From: Spirogloea muscicola
Taxonomy: Eukaryota; Streptophyta; Zygnematophyceae; Spirogloeales; Spirogloeaceae
Assembly: GCA_009602725.1 (NCBI GenBank)
Contig: WELB01000023.1
Coordinates: forward strand, 827,973 to 891,972
DNA length: 64,000 nucleotides
Direction: 5' to 3'
Shown here: positions 27,641-37,107 of the stretch, piece by piece
Numbering within the stretch: the first letter of the stretch is position 1
How the letters are laid out: each line of letters begins with the position of its first letter
The notes under the pieces: generated by a model
Told to the model about the DNA's origin: nothing
Database searches by the model: none
What the model saw: the letters and a program-made list of their open reading frames with translations, nothing else
Translations under genes and position numbers: made by a program

Positions 27641-30600
27641 TTTCTTCAGTTCAAGCATACATGACTCATATCTGAAGTGAAGTCAACGCCAGGCGTTCGC
27701 CTTCATCTCTAGAATCATGTGCGAAGCTGGAGTTGGACGGATAGGATCTCAAGTGGCATGATGGTCACACTGTGCTTGGCTCTTCAGCATGAGGCGGCAG
27801 TTTCCTTGTTGCCGATTACGAGCTCAGTAATTGCAACTACCTCAACACATGCATTTGCAGTGCTTCTCCTCTTCTGCAGCTGCTAGCTACTGACTTTGCC
27901 TCCAATGGATCTTTGTAGAGGAGACTTGAGTATAATTTCAATAAGCAGATGGCCGTTGTCGCAGCCTTCTTGTATAATGAGTATTCAGTTGCGCGCCTGC
28001 TGCCCTAGGTGTAGCCAAATTTTCGGGCTCGCGGTCAGTGATTGAACACTATTCCTCCGTGCCCATTGTCACCCTACCCTACCCTACTGTCAAACGTTGT
28101 CCATATCAGGCATTTGCAATGCAGCCCAGTAGTTTCGAAGTACAAACAATGCTCTAATTCCTCAAAGCGGTACTTGTCATGTTTCTGCTCACACACACAG
28201 AGTAGGAGGTCAGGATGTCCTTAATCAGAGGTCAATGACCGGGGGTTAAGGAGCTAACCCAGTACATAGCGAAGCACTCGTGCACACAGTGCAGACGAGG
28301 ACCTCACTCCATCGGGCTGCCGCAAGGCTGCTTCACCTCCTGGGCAACACCAACGACTGCTCTGTAGAGGGACGCAGCCACAGGCTCCTCGCAGCATGCC
28401 AGGAACGAGCTGTGGCTACGAGCTGCAGCAGCAGGCAGGCAGCAGCAGGGCTGCGTCCACAAGGCTTCAAATTCTCGAACTCCCTTCGCCTGCAGGCCCC
28501 TCCGGACCTTGACAATGCCTCCTGGGCTGGCCTTCTGTGAGGAGAGAAAGACTCTTCCAGTAGAGGGCGATGGCTGTAGTTGGCCAGTCAGAAGAAGAAT
28601 TGAACAATTCACAGCTAGTCGCCCTCTTTTGCTTTTTCGGGAAGAACTTCGTATAATTTCTCAGCCCAAAGTTTCCTGTGCTTCCTGTGCCAATGCCCCT
28701 TAGGGTTTGTTTAGGGTTTGTGTGGGAGTTGCCCCGAGGCCGACTCCGTGAGGGGCAGGCCTCACGAATACACGAGGGCCACCGAGGGCCACCTGAGGGC
28801 AACCGGAGGTAATCTGAGGGGCCATCCGGAACGAGCAAGGTTCCGGAGGCGACACGGATCACATGAATCACTAGCTCTTACAGTACAAAGCAATGCCTGT
28901 GAGAGGCCAGCCCAAGAGAAATGAACAAGGTCTCAAAGGCCGGAAGGCATGAACTTACGTAACTATTGTCTGTAAGTTCTGCAACGGACGCTTATTTATC
29001 TCAACTTAGGGAATGCAGATCTGAGTCACTAGAGGGCGGCAAAGCGTCACCTTGAAATCACAGCGTGTCAGAGTATGACAGTCTCATAGAGAAAGTAAGC
29101 TCTTCCAAAGGGGGCGAGGGCTGTGAAAAGCCAGCCCAGAAAAAGTGGACAAAGTCTCGTAGCTCGGGCATGTTCAGAGCACTTGCCTGTGACGCTGCAC
29201 AGGCATGTAGTGGTACCAGCACCAATTTGGTGCTCACATTACGTGGAAGTCAAAACGCCGGGCAAGCCAGCTTTGGCTTGACATTGACCGACCTTACACA
29301 AGTACCTATTGACATGTCTACCATCTAATGAGTGCACACTTCGGAAAAATTCACGTATTGGCTGTGAAGAGCATCACGAGTAAGAAGATAACGTCAAATG
29401 ACGGCTGATCCTATGAGCTATGCACGGCTTCACATCAATTTTAGCATAACACATTAATTGTACTCTGGGGAGTATACAACGCCTACCAAGGAGCTACAAA
29501 TTTGGCCACACCCTGCACTGCTCAGCCAACAAGCTGCCACAAAGCAAATCATGGCCACGCAAATGCAGGTGCAACTTTGTTCAATCAGAGAACAATTCCG
29601 TGGGTAAGGCAACCTCTTGATGGCTGACCTACCTAACTAAGGCCCCTCGCTGCCCTCCCTCTCCACTACAGGCTTTTCCGCCCTCTACTTCTTTCGATCC
29701 GTACTTGCTGACTAGAGGGTATTGAGCGTCCACTCGCAGAAGTCACGTAGAGTAGCGTGCTTTTGAGCCTTGCGGCCCTTCTTACACCTTGTACACTCTG
29801 GGCTGGCCTCTCACAGCCATGCCTTACTTTGCAAGAGCTATTCCTTCACCGAACGTCGTCAAGAGTCGACACTCCCGGGTGAATCTGACTCCGCCTCGCC
29901 TGCACAAGCGGGCGCACGCACTTCCCAGGCCGTGCCAGGAGGGCGCGAGCGTGTGCACTAGGCAAGCCAGACGCCACAGAGCCTCACTACGGTGGACTCC
30001 GAGCATTGACACATGATTGAATAATTTTGCAAGGCAATTGTGAAACTTGTGTGACAGCGTAAATTTAAGCATAGCCCTGAAACAATTGTTAGAGGTGTGG
30101 CATGTGGGCTCTCCTGCTTTACCTACGATGTTGAGGAGATGTGAGTCCTAGAGCCTATTATCGATCCGCTGAACATTGCTCCAGCGGCACTTCATTATAT
30201 TTCAGGGTTACTTGAGGTGGACCAATTCTGCCACTTCATCTCTTGTGAGGAGAGACGCCAAGAGACCTAGGTGCACCTGCGCATTCCTCTGCCAATCATT
30301 AGCAAATAAAATGCTGACCTCTTTCAATTGAACATGCAGGACATCAGCCGCGTTGATGCCATGTTGCTGTTGGGTCGTGATCTCTGTGACGAGGCAGGGA
30401 ATGCTCTCCGTCGTCTGCAATCTTCCGCTTTACTCATGGCCCAGCCTAACCATAGCAACGCTACTGCAGCAGGCATTTAGAAGGGTCCCGGCCTGTGAAG
30501 ATTCCTGGTTTGAGATGTCTAAGCGTCTTGCTTAGCAGAGATTGACTTATGCAGTCCACTTGACACACTCCTGCACTGCTCGGCCGCACTTCAGATAGCT

Positions 30601-31780
30601 ACCACCGCTTAACTCAAAGTCGTGATTTAGGTCCAGCAGGGACAAGTTGGCAGTGCTGTCTGTACGTAGTATGTCGGGCAAAGCTCATTCTCAAATCCAA
30701 ACATGACTAACCAGACGTTTATGACAGTTGAGGAAGGGGTTTTTGACATGGAGGACATTTACAAACTAGTGATTGCTTAAGAGGCCACTGATGTCACATT
30801 CCATACCATTCATGAGGGGTTTGCTGGATAGAGCTTTGTTAAAGCTCGCTGAGTAAGAGGAAAGAACCGGGCAGGATGCATGACCAACCTCAAATTTGAG
30901 TCCTTGCAATGCCTTTTCATGGGATGCGATATGTCAAGCTGCCATCTTCATGGAGGTCATCTGGCTACTCCTTTCAGCATCAAGCTGCTGTCATGGGAGT
31001 ATTGACGGTTTTGAGGACTCCTGACGTTTCCAATGTATGGTTGAATACATACTGAGAGTAGCACTTCGTTGAAGAAGCATGTGCAAATCGCCCGGCTGGA
31101 CATCTTACGTCAAATTTCACAAGGGCCCACGACCATCCGCTGTAGCGGGTACAAGCTCAAGCTGATGGACCAACTGCTGTCAGTAATCAAGTTTTTCTCA
31201 GTCCGTATGCAGGCAAACGCTTCAACCAACTGTGATGCATCTATGCTCTGAACGCGATAGGGCATGAATTTTGTGCATTATCTAAGATTGTCTATAGATA
31301 CCACTCATTAGCATTTCTTGGTTGGTTGAGAATCACTTAGTTGGGTGCTCGCTGAACTCCTCAGCCTGTTCTAGGATCCGCCATTTTGGAGTTGGGTCGG
31401 CAGTTCACCCATCTGTTGTATTTGATACTTTTTACTGAATGTGCAATTCATCATGCTATCCATCATCCATGTATGTTGTGCTTGTATGAATCTCAGAGCC
31501 AATTCCTCTCCTGATTATCACGCTGTCTTTCTTAACATCTATAAATCCGTTGTCCTGCATGCCACCTAGATTATGACGTCACCTCTGACCCTGCTGACTT
31601 GACTGGCCTAAGACTGTTGTTGGCAGTCAACGCCTGATGGCATGACAGTGCCTTCTGCGAGGGGAGGCACGCCCCGCTGAGGCTGCAAGAAACAATGTCC
31701 TGGCGAAGGTGTCATCACCCGCATTTTTCTTGTGTAACTCTTCGTCCCTTGACGAGCAGGGGTGTGCATAAGGCAAGGTA
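27641..31780. other. Gene-poor stretch with scattered hairpin modules
   Basis: No gene recognised. Hairpin modules or relics lie near 28550-28615 (GGGCGATGGCTGTAGTTGGC), 28885-28940, 29095-29165 (GGGGGCGAGGGCTGTGAAAA then GCCAGCCC) and 29785-29855. A TTTAGGG-like pair sits at 28700-28720. At 30341-30480 a possible exon follows an ACATGCAG acceptor (DISRVDAMLLLGRDLCDEAG), but no partner exon or family is visible. From 30500 to 31780 I see only AT-richer unique sequence. Confidence 0.45.
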
Positions 31781-31784
31781 CGAG

Positions 31785-31865
31785 AAAGAAAGTGCGCGCC
31801 CATAGAAAACAGGGGCTGGCAGAAGCCAGCCGAAAAAGAATGGACAAAATCCAAAGAGCTCCAAC
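31785..31865 (-). repeat. Hairpin-repeat module
   Basis: GTGCGCGCCCATAGAAAACA, GGGGCTGGCAGAAGCCAGCC and AAAAAGAATGGACAAAATCC. Confidence 0.8.
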
Positions 31866-32034
31866 AGATGCCGGAAAGAAGGGAAAAGACACAGCTAGGC
31901 ATCTAGACAATTAGACACGACAACTCCACAGGAAGCTCAATAACCGCGGGAAGCTCAATACCCGAAGGAAGGTACGAGAGACGGCAAGCATCAGGCCGGG
32001 CAAAGACTTTTGAGGACGACAGGCCTGCTGCAAA

Positions 32035-32152
32035 ACCGCCGGCTGCAAAACCCTATACCCTAAAGCCTAAGTCCTGAACCCTAAACCCTTAAGCCAAAAG
32101 CCTAACCCAAAACCCTCAACCTCTAAACCTAAACCAAAACCTAAAACCATAA
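32035..32152 (+). repeat. Degenerate interstitial telomeric repeat (CCCTAAA type)
   Basis: Runs such as CCCTAAAGCCTAAGTCCTGA, ACCCTAAACCCTTAAG, AACCTAAACC and AAACCTAAAACC. They fit decayed CCCTAAA units, the plant and green-algal telomere type. Confidence 0.75.
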
Positions 32153-32269
32153 CGCGTCTCCTGACACATTTGGTGGGGCTTCCTCCTCCATTTTGTCGAT
32201 TTGATCTGGACTGGCCTCCGCAGACGCGGCGAGCCAGCCGACTTCAACGCCGCTGGCTCGTGGGCTCAG

Positions 32270-32430
32270 GTATACCGGATGCGCCTCTCTGTATCCCTGC
32301 AGCGGTCCATGGCCCACGCTCTGCATCTGCGAGCTGGCCGTGCTCTCGCTGCGGGCTCTGGCTTCGTCAGGGTGATAGCTTCCCGGCAGCTAGTCTGTCG
32401 GATCTGAGGCTCCTCACTCGTAATTACTGA
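32270..32430 (+). mobile_element. Retroelement C-terminal fragment (LLTR-type)
   Basis: Reads RMRLSVSLQRSMAHALHLRA, GRALAAGSG, then SDLRLLTRNY-stop after a frame change. Sister copy of 13190-13352. Confidence 0.8.
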
Positions 32431-32509
32431 GTGATCCATCCTCCCCCTGTTTTACCATAGCATCCTCAGGCCCCTTTGTAGCTGCTCACCGCTCTTAGGC
32501 CCCTCTGAA

Positions 32510-32585
32510 CCTTTGTGAATTCTTTTTGGGCTGGCTTTTCGCAGCCCTTGCCCCCATTGGGAGTGCCACTTCTTCTTTCACAGCG
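32510..32585 (+). repeat. Hairpin-repeat module (GCCACTTC tail)
   Basis: CTTTGTGAATTCTTTTTGGG, CTGGCTTTTCGCAGCC, tail CTTGCCCCCATTGGGAGTGC then CACTTCTTC. Confidence 0.75.
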
Positions 32586-32694
32586 ATCGCCTTACACCGA
32601 AAGAGCTGCTTCATATCGTGTTTCACAACGAAAATTGCTCCTGTAGGAAGGCGATATCTGTGAGAGGGCAGCCAAAAGCGGTAACTCGTTCTAA

Positions 32695-33105
32695 AGGAAA
32701 ATTTCGTGTATTTGGAACAAACATAGGCCAATGGCCAAGTACAAAGGCAAGCAAGCACATCTAAATATCTACATAACCTACAGCAGGTTGACCCGCTCAA
32801 AATCCACGGGTCAAAACATAAAGGTCGCTAACCGATGCATGAATACTAGATGTCAGGTACGAAGCCCTTCTGTCACCAACTAGAGCTCGCCCAGCTTTCT
32901 GATGCAAGGCATTAGCCTGAGCTCGCTGCAAACAGGCCGAAAGTCGACGTCGCAAGAACGACAAATATGCAGCTGGCAAGCCCATTTCAGCCGGAAACAC
33001 ATCTGCACGTCGTGTGTAGCCTAGATTGGCAATGTTTTGGAGGAGGGTGTGGAATCGAGGACCCAGACAGCCATAGATGTCGATTGCCGCTGGCAGGAGA
33101 AAAAA
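32695..33105 (-). mobile_element. Retroelement C-terminus with A2 tail
   Basis: Minus strand reads LLPAAIDIYGCLGPRFHTLL, ANLGYTRRADVFPAEMGLPA, LSACLQRAQANALHQKAGRA and DLYVLTRGF-stop. The 3' UTR runs to about 32695 with GTGCTTGCCTTTGTACTTGG and ends in CAAATACACGAAATTTTC. The 5' end is cut near 33105, next to hairpin sequence. Confidence 0.9.
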
Positions 33106-33109
33106 GGGG

Positions 33110-33265
33110 GCGGGGGTTGTGAAAGAGAGAAGGGCGCGCCCATAGAGGAGAGGGGCTGGGAAAGAGAAAAGGCTCGCCCATTGAGGAAAGAAGAAGGCTC
33201 GCCCATAAAGAAAGAGGGGCTGGCAAAGCCAGCCCAAAAAGAATGGACAATGTCCAAAGCCGAAG
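33110..33265 (-). repeat. Stacked hairpin-repeat modules
   Basis: Three GCTCGCCCAT/GCGCGCCCAT boxes within 90 bases, then GGGGCTGGCAAAGCCAGCCC and AAAAAGAATGGACAATGTCC. Looks like nested or recombined modules. Confidence 0.75.
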
Positions 33266-33309
33266 AATGAGAAGCCGAGGAAGGACTCCTCTACTCTACC
33301 AATCACGAC

Positions 33310-33365
33310 AACATACTAGGGAAGCTCAGTACCCGCGAGTGAGCAACATCAGGTCCGAGTAGCTC
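33310..33365 (-). mobile_element. Retroelement terminal codons
   Basis: Minus strand reads SYSDLMLLTRGY-stop only. Confidence 0.6.
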
Positions 33366-33384
33366 GAGGCAGGGAAGGAGGCAC

Positions 33385-33570
33385 TGGGCTGGACAGGGGC
33401 TGGAAAAGCCAGCCCAAAAAAGAATGAACAAAGTTCGACAGGGGAAGCGCTAAACCAAAAGGAATAAGCAGCTATTGAATTACTCAGTAGAAAGGGCTCG
33501 CCCATTGAGGATAGGGGCTGGAAAAGCCAGCCCAAAAGAGAATGAACAAAGTACGAGAAGGGGGCCAGGG
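33385..33570 (-). repeat. Two hairpin-repeat modules
   Basis: 33390-33445 and 33490-33565. Both have GGGGCTGGAAAAGCCAGCCC followed by AAAA(A)GA(A/G)AATGAACAAAG. The second has GCTCGCCCATTGAGGATA and ends GAGAAGGGGGCCAG. Confidence 0.8.
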
Positions 33571-33671
33571 GAAGCTGCTAAGAAAGGCAAGCACAAAAAG
33601 AAAGAAAGCAGCTACGAAGCACTCAGTAAGAAAGTGCTTCGTAAGGGAGGACGACTCTTCCAGTAGAGAGG

Positions 33672-33790
33672 AATTTTCGTGCATTTGAAACAAACGAAGG
33701 CCAAATGGCCAAGTACAAAGGCAAGCACATCTAAGACCTACATAACCTACAGCAGAATGACCCGCTCAGTAACCGCGGGTCCAGTAGAGG
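33672..33790 (-). mobile_element. Retroelement 3' UTR remnant (A2 tail)
   Basis: The reverse complement carries ACCCGCGGTTACTGAGCGGG, GTGCTTGCCTTTGTACTTGG, GGCCATTTGGCCTTCG and CAAATGCACGAAAATTC. Only the last two codons plus the tail remain. Confidence 0.8.
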
Positions 33791-33799
33791 GCGATGGCC

Positions 33800-34330
33800 A
33801 TTTGGCCTTGTTTGTTTCAAATACACGAAAATCTTCGATGGCTGTGATTGGCCAGCTTAGACAACACAATTGAACAAAGTTCGAAGTGCCAGAAAGAAAG
33901 AAAGAAAGTGCTCGCCCTGAGAAAAAGAAGGTGCTCGCCCATTGAGAAAGGGGAGATTTCGTGTATTTGAAACAAACGAAGGCCGAAGGCCAAGTACAAA
34001 GGCAAGCACATCTAAAGAGGGGGCCAGCAAAGCCAGCCCAGAAAGAATGGAAAATGTCGAAAGCCAAAAAAAACACACAGCTAGGCAGCTAGACAATTAA
34101 ATACGACCAAAACACAGGAAGCTCAATACCCACGGGTGAGCAACATCAGGTCGGAGTAGCAGGAAAAGATGCATTCAGACGCGACCCACAAAAAAAAAAA
34201 CACACAGCTAGGCAGCTAGCAAGCGGGCCAGATTCAGTGGTGGCAGACTTCTTGCAGAAGCAGCCGCGATAGCGCGGCCGGCACGCGAGTGGACGGCATG
34301 AGCGAGGGAGCGTTGGAGGGACACGGAGAG
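33800..34330 (-). repeat. Mosaic of A2 tails, hairpin modules and an SLQRS fragment
   Basis: 33800-33890: A2 terminus on plus strand plus a hairpin relic. 33915-34060: GCTCGCCC boxes, an A2 tail (minus) and GGGGGCCAGCAAAGCCAGCCC. 34105-34330: minus strand SDLMLLTRGY-stop preceded by SVSLQRSLAHAVHSRAGRAI. The pieces interrupt one another, suggesting repeated insertion into the same target. Confidence 0.65.
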
Positions 34331-34374
34331 ACAGAAGGGTTGGACAAGTTCACGGCCACTGTTTACCTCTTTGG

Positions 34375-34815
34375 CTTGGGATATTGTCCATTCTTTTTGG
34401 GCTGGCTTCTCCCAGCCACCAGTCAATTCGGCCGCGCTTTTCCCCTGAAGAAAATTTCGTGTATTTGAAACAAACATAGGCCAATGGCCAAGTACAAAGG
34501 GCAAGCAAGCACATCTAAGAAGGAGGAGAAGGAGAGGGCGGTGGCTGAGAGAGGCCAGCCCATAAAAAAGAACAAAGTAAGGCGGCTCTCCAATGTAAAG
34601 CTTTCCGGCTGGCTTTGCCAGCCACTCTTCTCTATGGGCGAGCACTCTTACCGGAAAGTAGAAGAAGAAAGTAACAGCTCCGCAATGAAAATCAAGAAGA
34701 AATCCCTCCTCAGTGAAGAAAGACGCTTCCAGGAGAGGAAGAAAGCGGGGCCAGATTGACTGGTGGCTGGGAAGGCCAGCCCAAAGTAATGGACAAGGTC
34801 TGAAGGAGCTGGAGT
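34375..34815 (+). repeat. Cluster of hairpin modules and an A2 tail
   Basis: 34380-34442: ATTGTCCATTCTTTTTGGGC, TGGCTTCTCCCAGCC, tail ACCAGTCAATTCGGCCGCGC. 34445-34515: A2 tail, minus strand. 34535-34600: GGCGGTGGCTGAGAGAGGCC AGCCC type. 34606-34655: CCGGCTGGCTTTGCCAGCC plus TCTCTATGGGCGAGC. 34745-34803: minus-strand ACCAGTCAATCTGGCC type. Confidence 0.8.
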
Positions 34816-34894
34816 GCGAAGGAGAGGTTACTAAGAGTTACTGAGAGCCTCCTTGTCGTCTTAGCACTTAGTCCCCTGCTTTCTGCTCCATTCG

Positions 34895-35700
34895 GCTCCT
34901 CTTGACCTTGTCCATTCCTTTTGGGCTGGCTTCTCCCAGCCACCAGTCAATTCGGCCGCCCTTTTCCCCTGAAGGAGAGGGCGGTGGCTGAGAGAGGCCA
35001 GCCCATAAAAAAGAACAAAGTAAGGCGGCTCTTCAATGTAAAGCGTTCCGAAGAGCCTCCTCCCGAACCCAAAGCGCACGAACAGTTCCGCTAGTGACCG
35101 CCTTGTACTGGGGCGCACTGCTGGCCCGCAATTTAGCCCACCGTTCTGCGCAAGGCTCATGCCGTTGGCCCAGCCGGACGTCTCGCGGCCGTCGCGACGC
35201 CTAGGGCAGGGCAGGGCGGCCGGCAGAGCCGCCCTGCCCACTTGGCTGCCCTGTCATTTTGCAAGAGCTGTTTCTCCGGCGGCAGAGCCGAGCCTGCCGC
35301 CGCCAGCAGCGGAAGAAGAAACGAGCTCTCCCAATGAGAGCTCTCCCAATATGTAGGTCTTCAGATGTGCTTGCCTTTGTACTTGGCCATTTGGCCTTCG
35401 TTTGTTACAATCACACGAGATTTCTCTCCTAAGTCTTTTGTCCTTGTCATTCCTTTTGGGCTGGCCTCTCCCAGCCACCAGTCAATCTGGCCGCGCTTGC
35501 TTCAGGTCTTTCGTAGCTGCTTTGTTCCTCACGTGCTTTTGTTCCATTGTCCATTCTTTTTGGGCTGGCTTTGCCAGCCCCTCTTCTCTGTGGGCGAACC
35601 CTTTCTAAGCCTTCCCCTGGCCCCTTCGAACCTTGTTCATTCTTTTTGGGCTGGCCGTTCCCAGCCCCTTTCCTCAATCGGCGAGCACTTCCTTTCCGCT
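34895..35700 (+). repeat. Second dense cluster of hairpin modules
   Basis: 34903-34968 and 35445-35505 carry the ACCAGTCAAT-CGGCCGC tail. 34975-35040 repeats the 34535-34600 module almost exactly. 35550-35605 and 35632-35695 carry CATTCTTTTTGGGCTGGC with tails CCCTCTTCTCTGTGGGCGA and TTTCCTCAATCGGCGAGCAC. A plus-strand A2 tail lies at 35365-35430. A GC-rich unique piece (35150-35330) separates them. Confidence 0.8.
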
Positions 35701-35866
35701 GTGGTCTGTCAGATGAACAACTGAGCGGGGCCGGTGGCGGCTCCCCAGCGGCGGCGGCGCTCGCGGACAGGAAACGAATATTCGCGCCGTCCTCTCTTGT
35801 GCGCGGCGCGCCCGGCGGCGGCGCACGTGGCAGAAAGCAGACAGTGAGCGGCCGCCACGTGGCAAC

Positions 35867-36424
35867 ATGGCGGCCCCCGCGGCAGGCGCTGGCAGATGCC
35901 CTCCCGCCCTAGAGCAGCTCAGCATCTGCGGCGAGGATATTGGAGGGCCCTGCACTCGGTGTGCACTTGGCCGTCTGCTCCGAGTGCCCTTCTGTCTGGT
36001 CAGTGAGTTCCGTGTGCTTTGCGAGCCTCTTTCATGGCTTTGGACATTGTCCACTCTTTTTGGACTGGCTTTGCCAGCTCTTCTCTATGGGCGAGCACTT
36101 TCTTTAGGTAACTGAGGTGACAGTGCGAATGTACCCACATTTGAGCACAATGGAGCTGCCGTGCGGCGGGAAGGCTTCTGATCTCCCGGCTGGCGAGGAC
36201 GTCGCCGGCGCCGTCTGGGGAGGCGTCGGCCCCCCCCGCCCACCTCCAAGCAATGTGTTGGCTCAGATGGGCCACCCCATCATTTCATGCGCAGGGCGCG
36301 CCGTCTCCCGGCCGCCCCGTCATCCACATCCACACCGAAACTCCCGCCGAGTGCGCGGGCCCCCCCCCGGCACCGTCCACCCGGCGGCCGGGCCGAGCTC
36401 CAGCTCCCCGCCCCCCACTGACTG
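35867..36424 (+). CDS. Possible two-exon start of an unidentified gene
   Basis: ATG at 35867, in a GC-rich promoter-like setting, opens MAAPAAGAGRCPPALEQLSI then CGEDIGGPCTRCALGRLLRV, ending at a donor-like CTG|GTCAGT near 35999. After an intron containing a hairpin module, a reading VTVRMYPHLSTMELPCGGK begins near 36117 and runs Pro-rich to 36424. I recognise no family. It could be the 5' part of a gene or chance coding in GC-rich DNA. Confidence 0.25.
36040..36105 (+). repeat. Hairpin-repeat module
   Basis: TTGGACATTGTCCACTCTTT, TTGGACTGGCTTTGCCAGC and TCTTCTCTATGGGCGAGCAC. The outer TGGACATTGTCCA is itself a short palindrome. Confidence 0.75.
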
Positions 36425-37107
36425 ACCTTCCTTCACCGCCAGCCCCCTTGGCCATAGCTCATCCTGCTTGCTCGCAGCCCGTCTCTGGCGAGCGTCCGAC
36501 CCCCCGCGCCGGCCCCCTTCCACAGGTGGGCTCTCGCCGCTCCGCCAGCCCCGCTCGCCGATCGCCCTTGTTGCGCTGCCCCAGCGCACAGCCCAAACAT
36601 CTCTGGGTGGTGGGGAAGAGGAGGACTCAGCGGCACCCCTCCATAGCCCCCTCCAGTCGGCTCTCTCTGGTGCCCGGTTGTGCTGGCCAGCTCGTTCCAA
36701 CCCAGGGAGTGCCAAAGTCCGGCCGAGCTGCAGGAGGAGGAGAAGCTCAGTAGCAAGCCCTGGGTGCGCAACCCTCAGGCACACGCCCGCCGGGAGTTCC
36801 TTGTTACATGAGCGTCCTAGCATGATGGGAGGAGCCAGTAGCGATCGTGTCACTTGTCACTCTAAGCTGGCGCAGCTCCCTCTCCTAGACCGCCTGTCAC
36901 CACTTGTCGATCAGAACAGTCCTCACTTTGGGTCGCCTGACAGCAGCCATGGACTTGCAGATACCTTCATTGCCCTTTTCATCGGACTTACTCCCCCTCC
37001 TGTTGTGATTGCTGGAGATGATTGGCATTGCTTGGCAGCGAGCCAAGGCGCGATTCCACTAGTCTCACTCCTGCTTTGCTTGCCACAGGGAAGCCAAATC
37101 TACGCCA
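36425..37107. other. GC-rich upstream region of the 5'-nucleotidase gene
   Basis: Pro/Ser/Arg-rich ORFs on both strands, typical of GC-rich noncoding DNA. Probable promoter/5' UTR. No motif recognised. Confidence 0.4.

Noticed and set aside
27440-36105. Regularly spaced palindromes as a CRISPR array
   Set aside because: Spacing is irregular, both orientations occur, units differ in tails, and the genome is eukaryotic.
36253-36853. Overlapping Pro/Arg/Ser-rich ORFs on both strands
   Set aside because: Typical of GC-rich noncoding DNA; no splice logic and no family signal.
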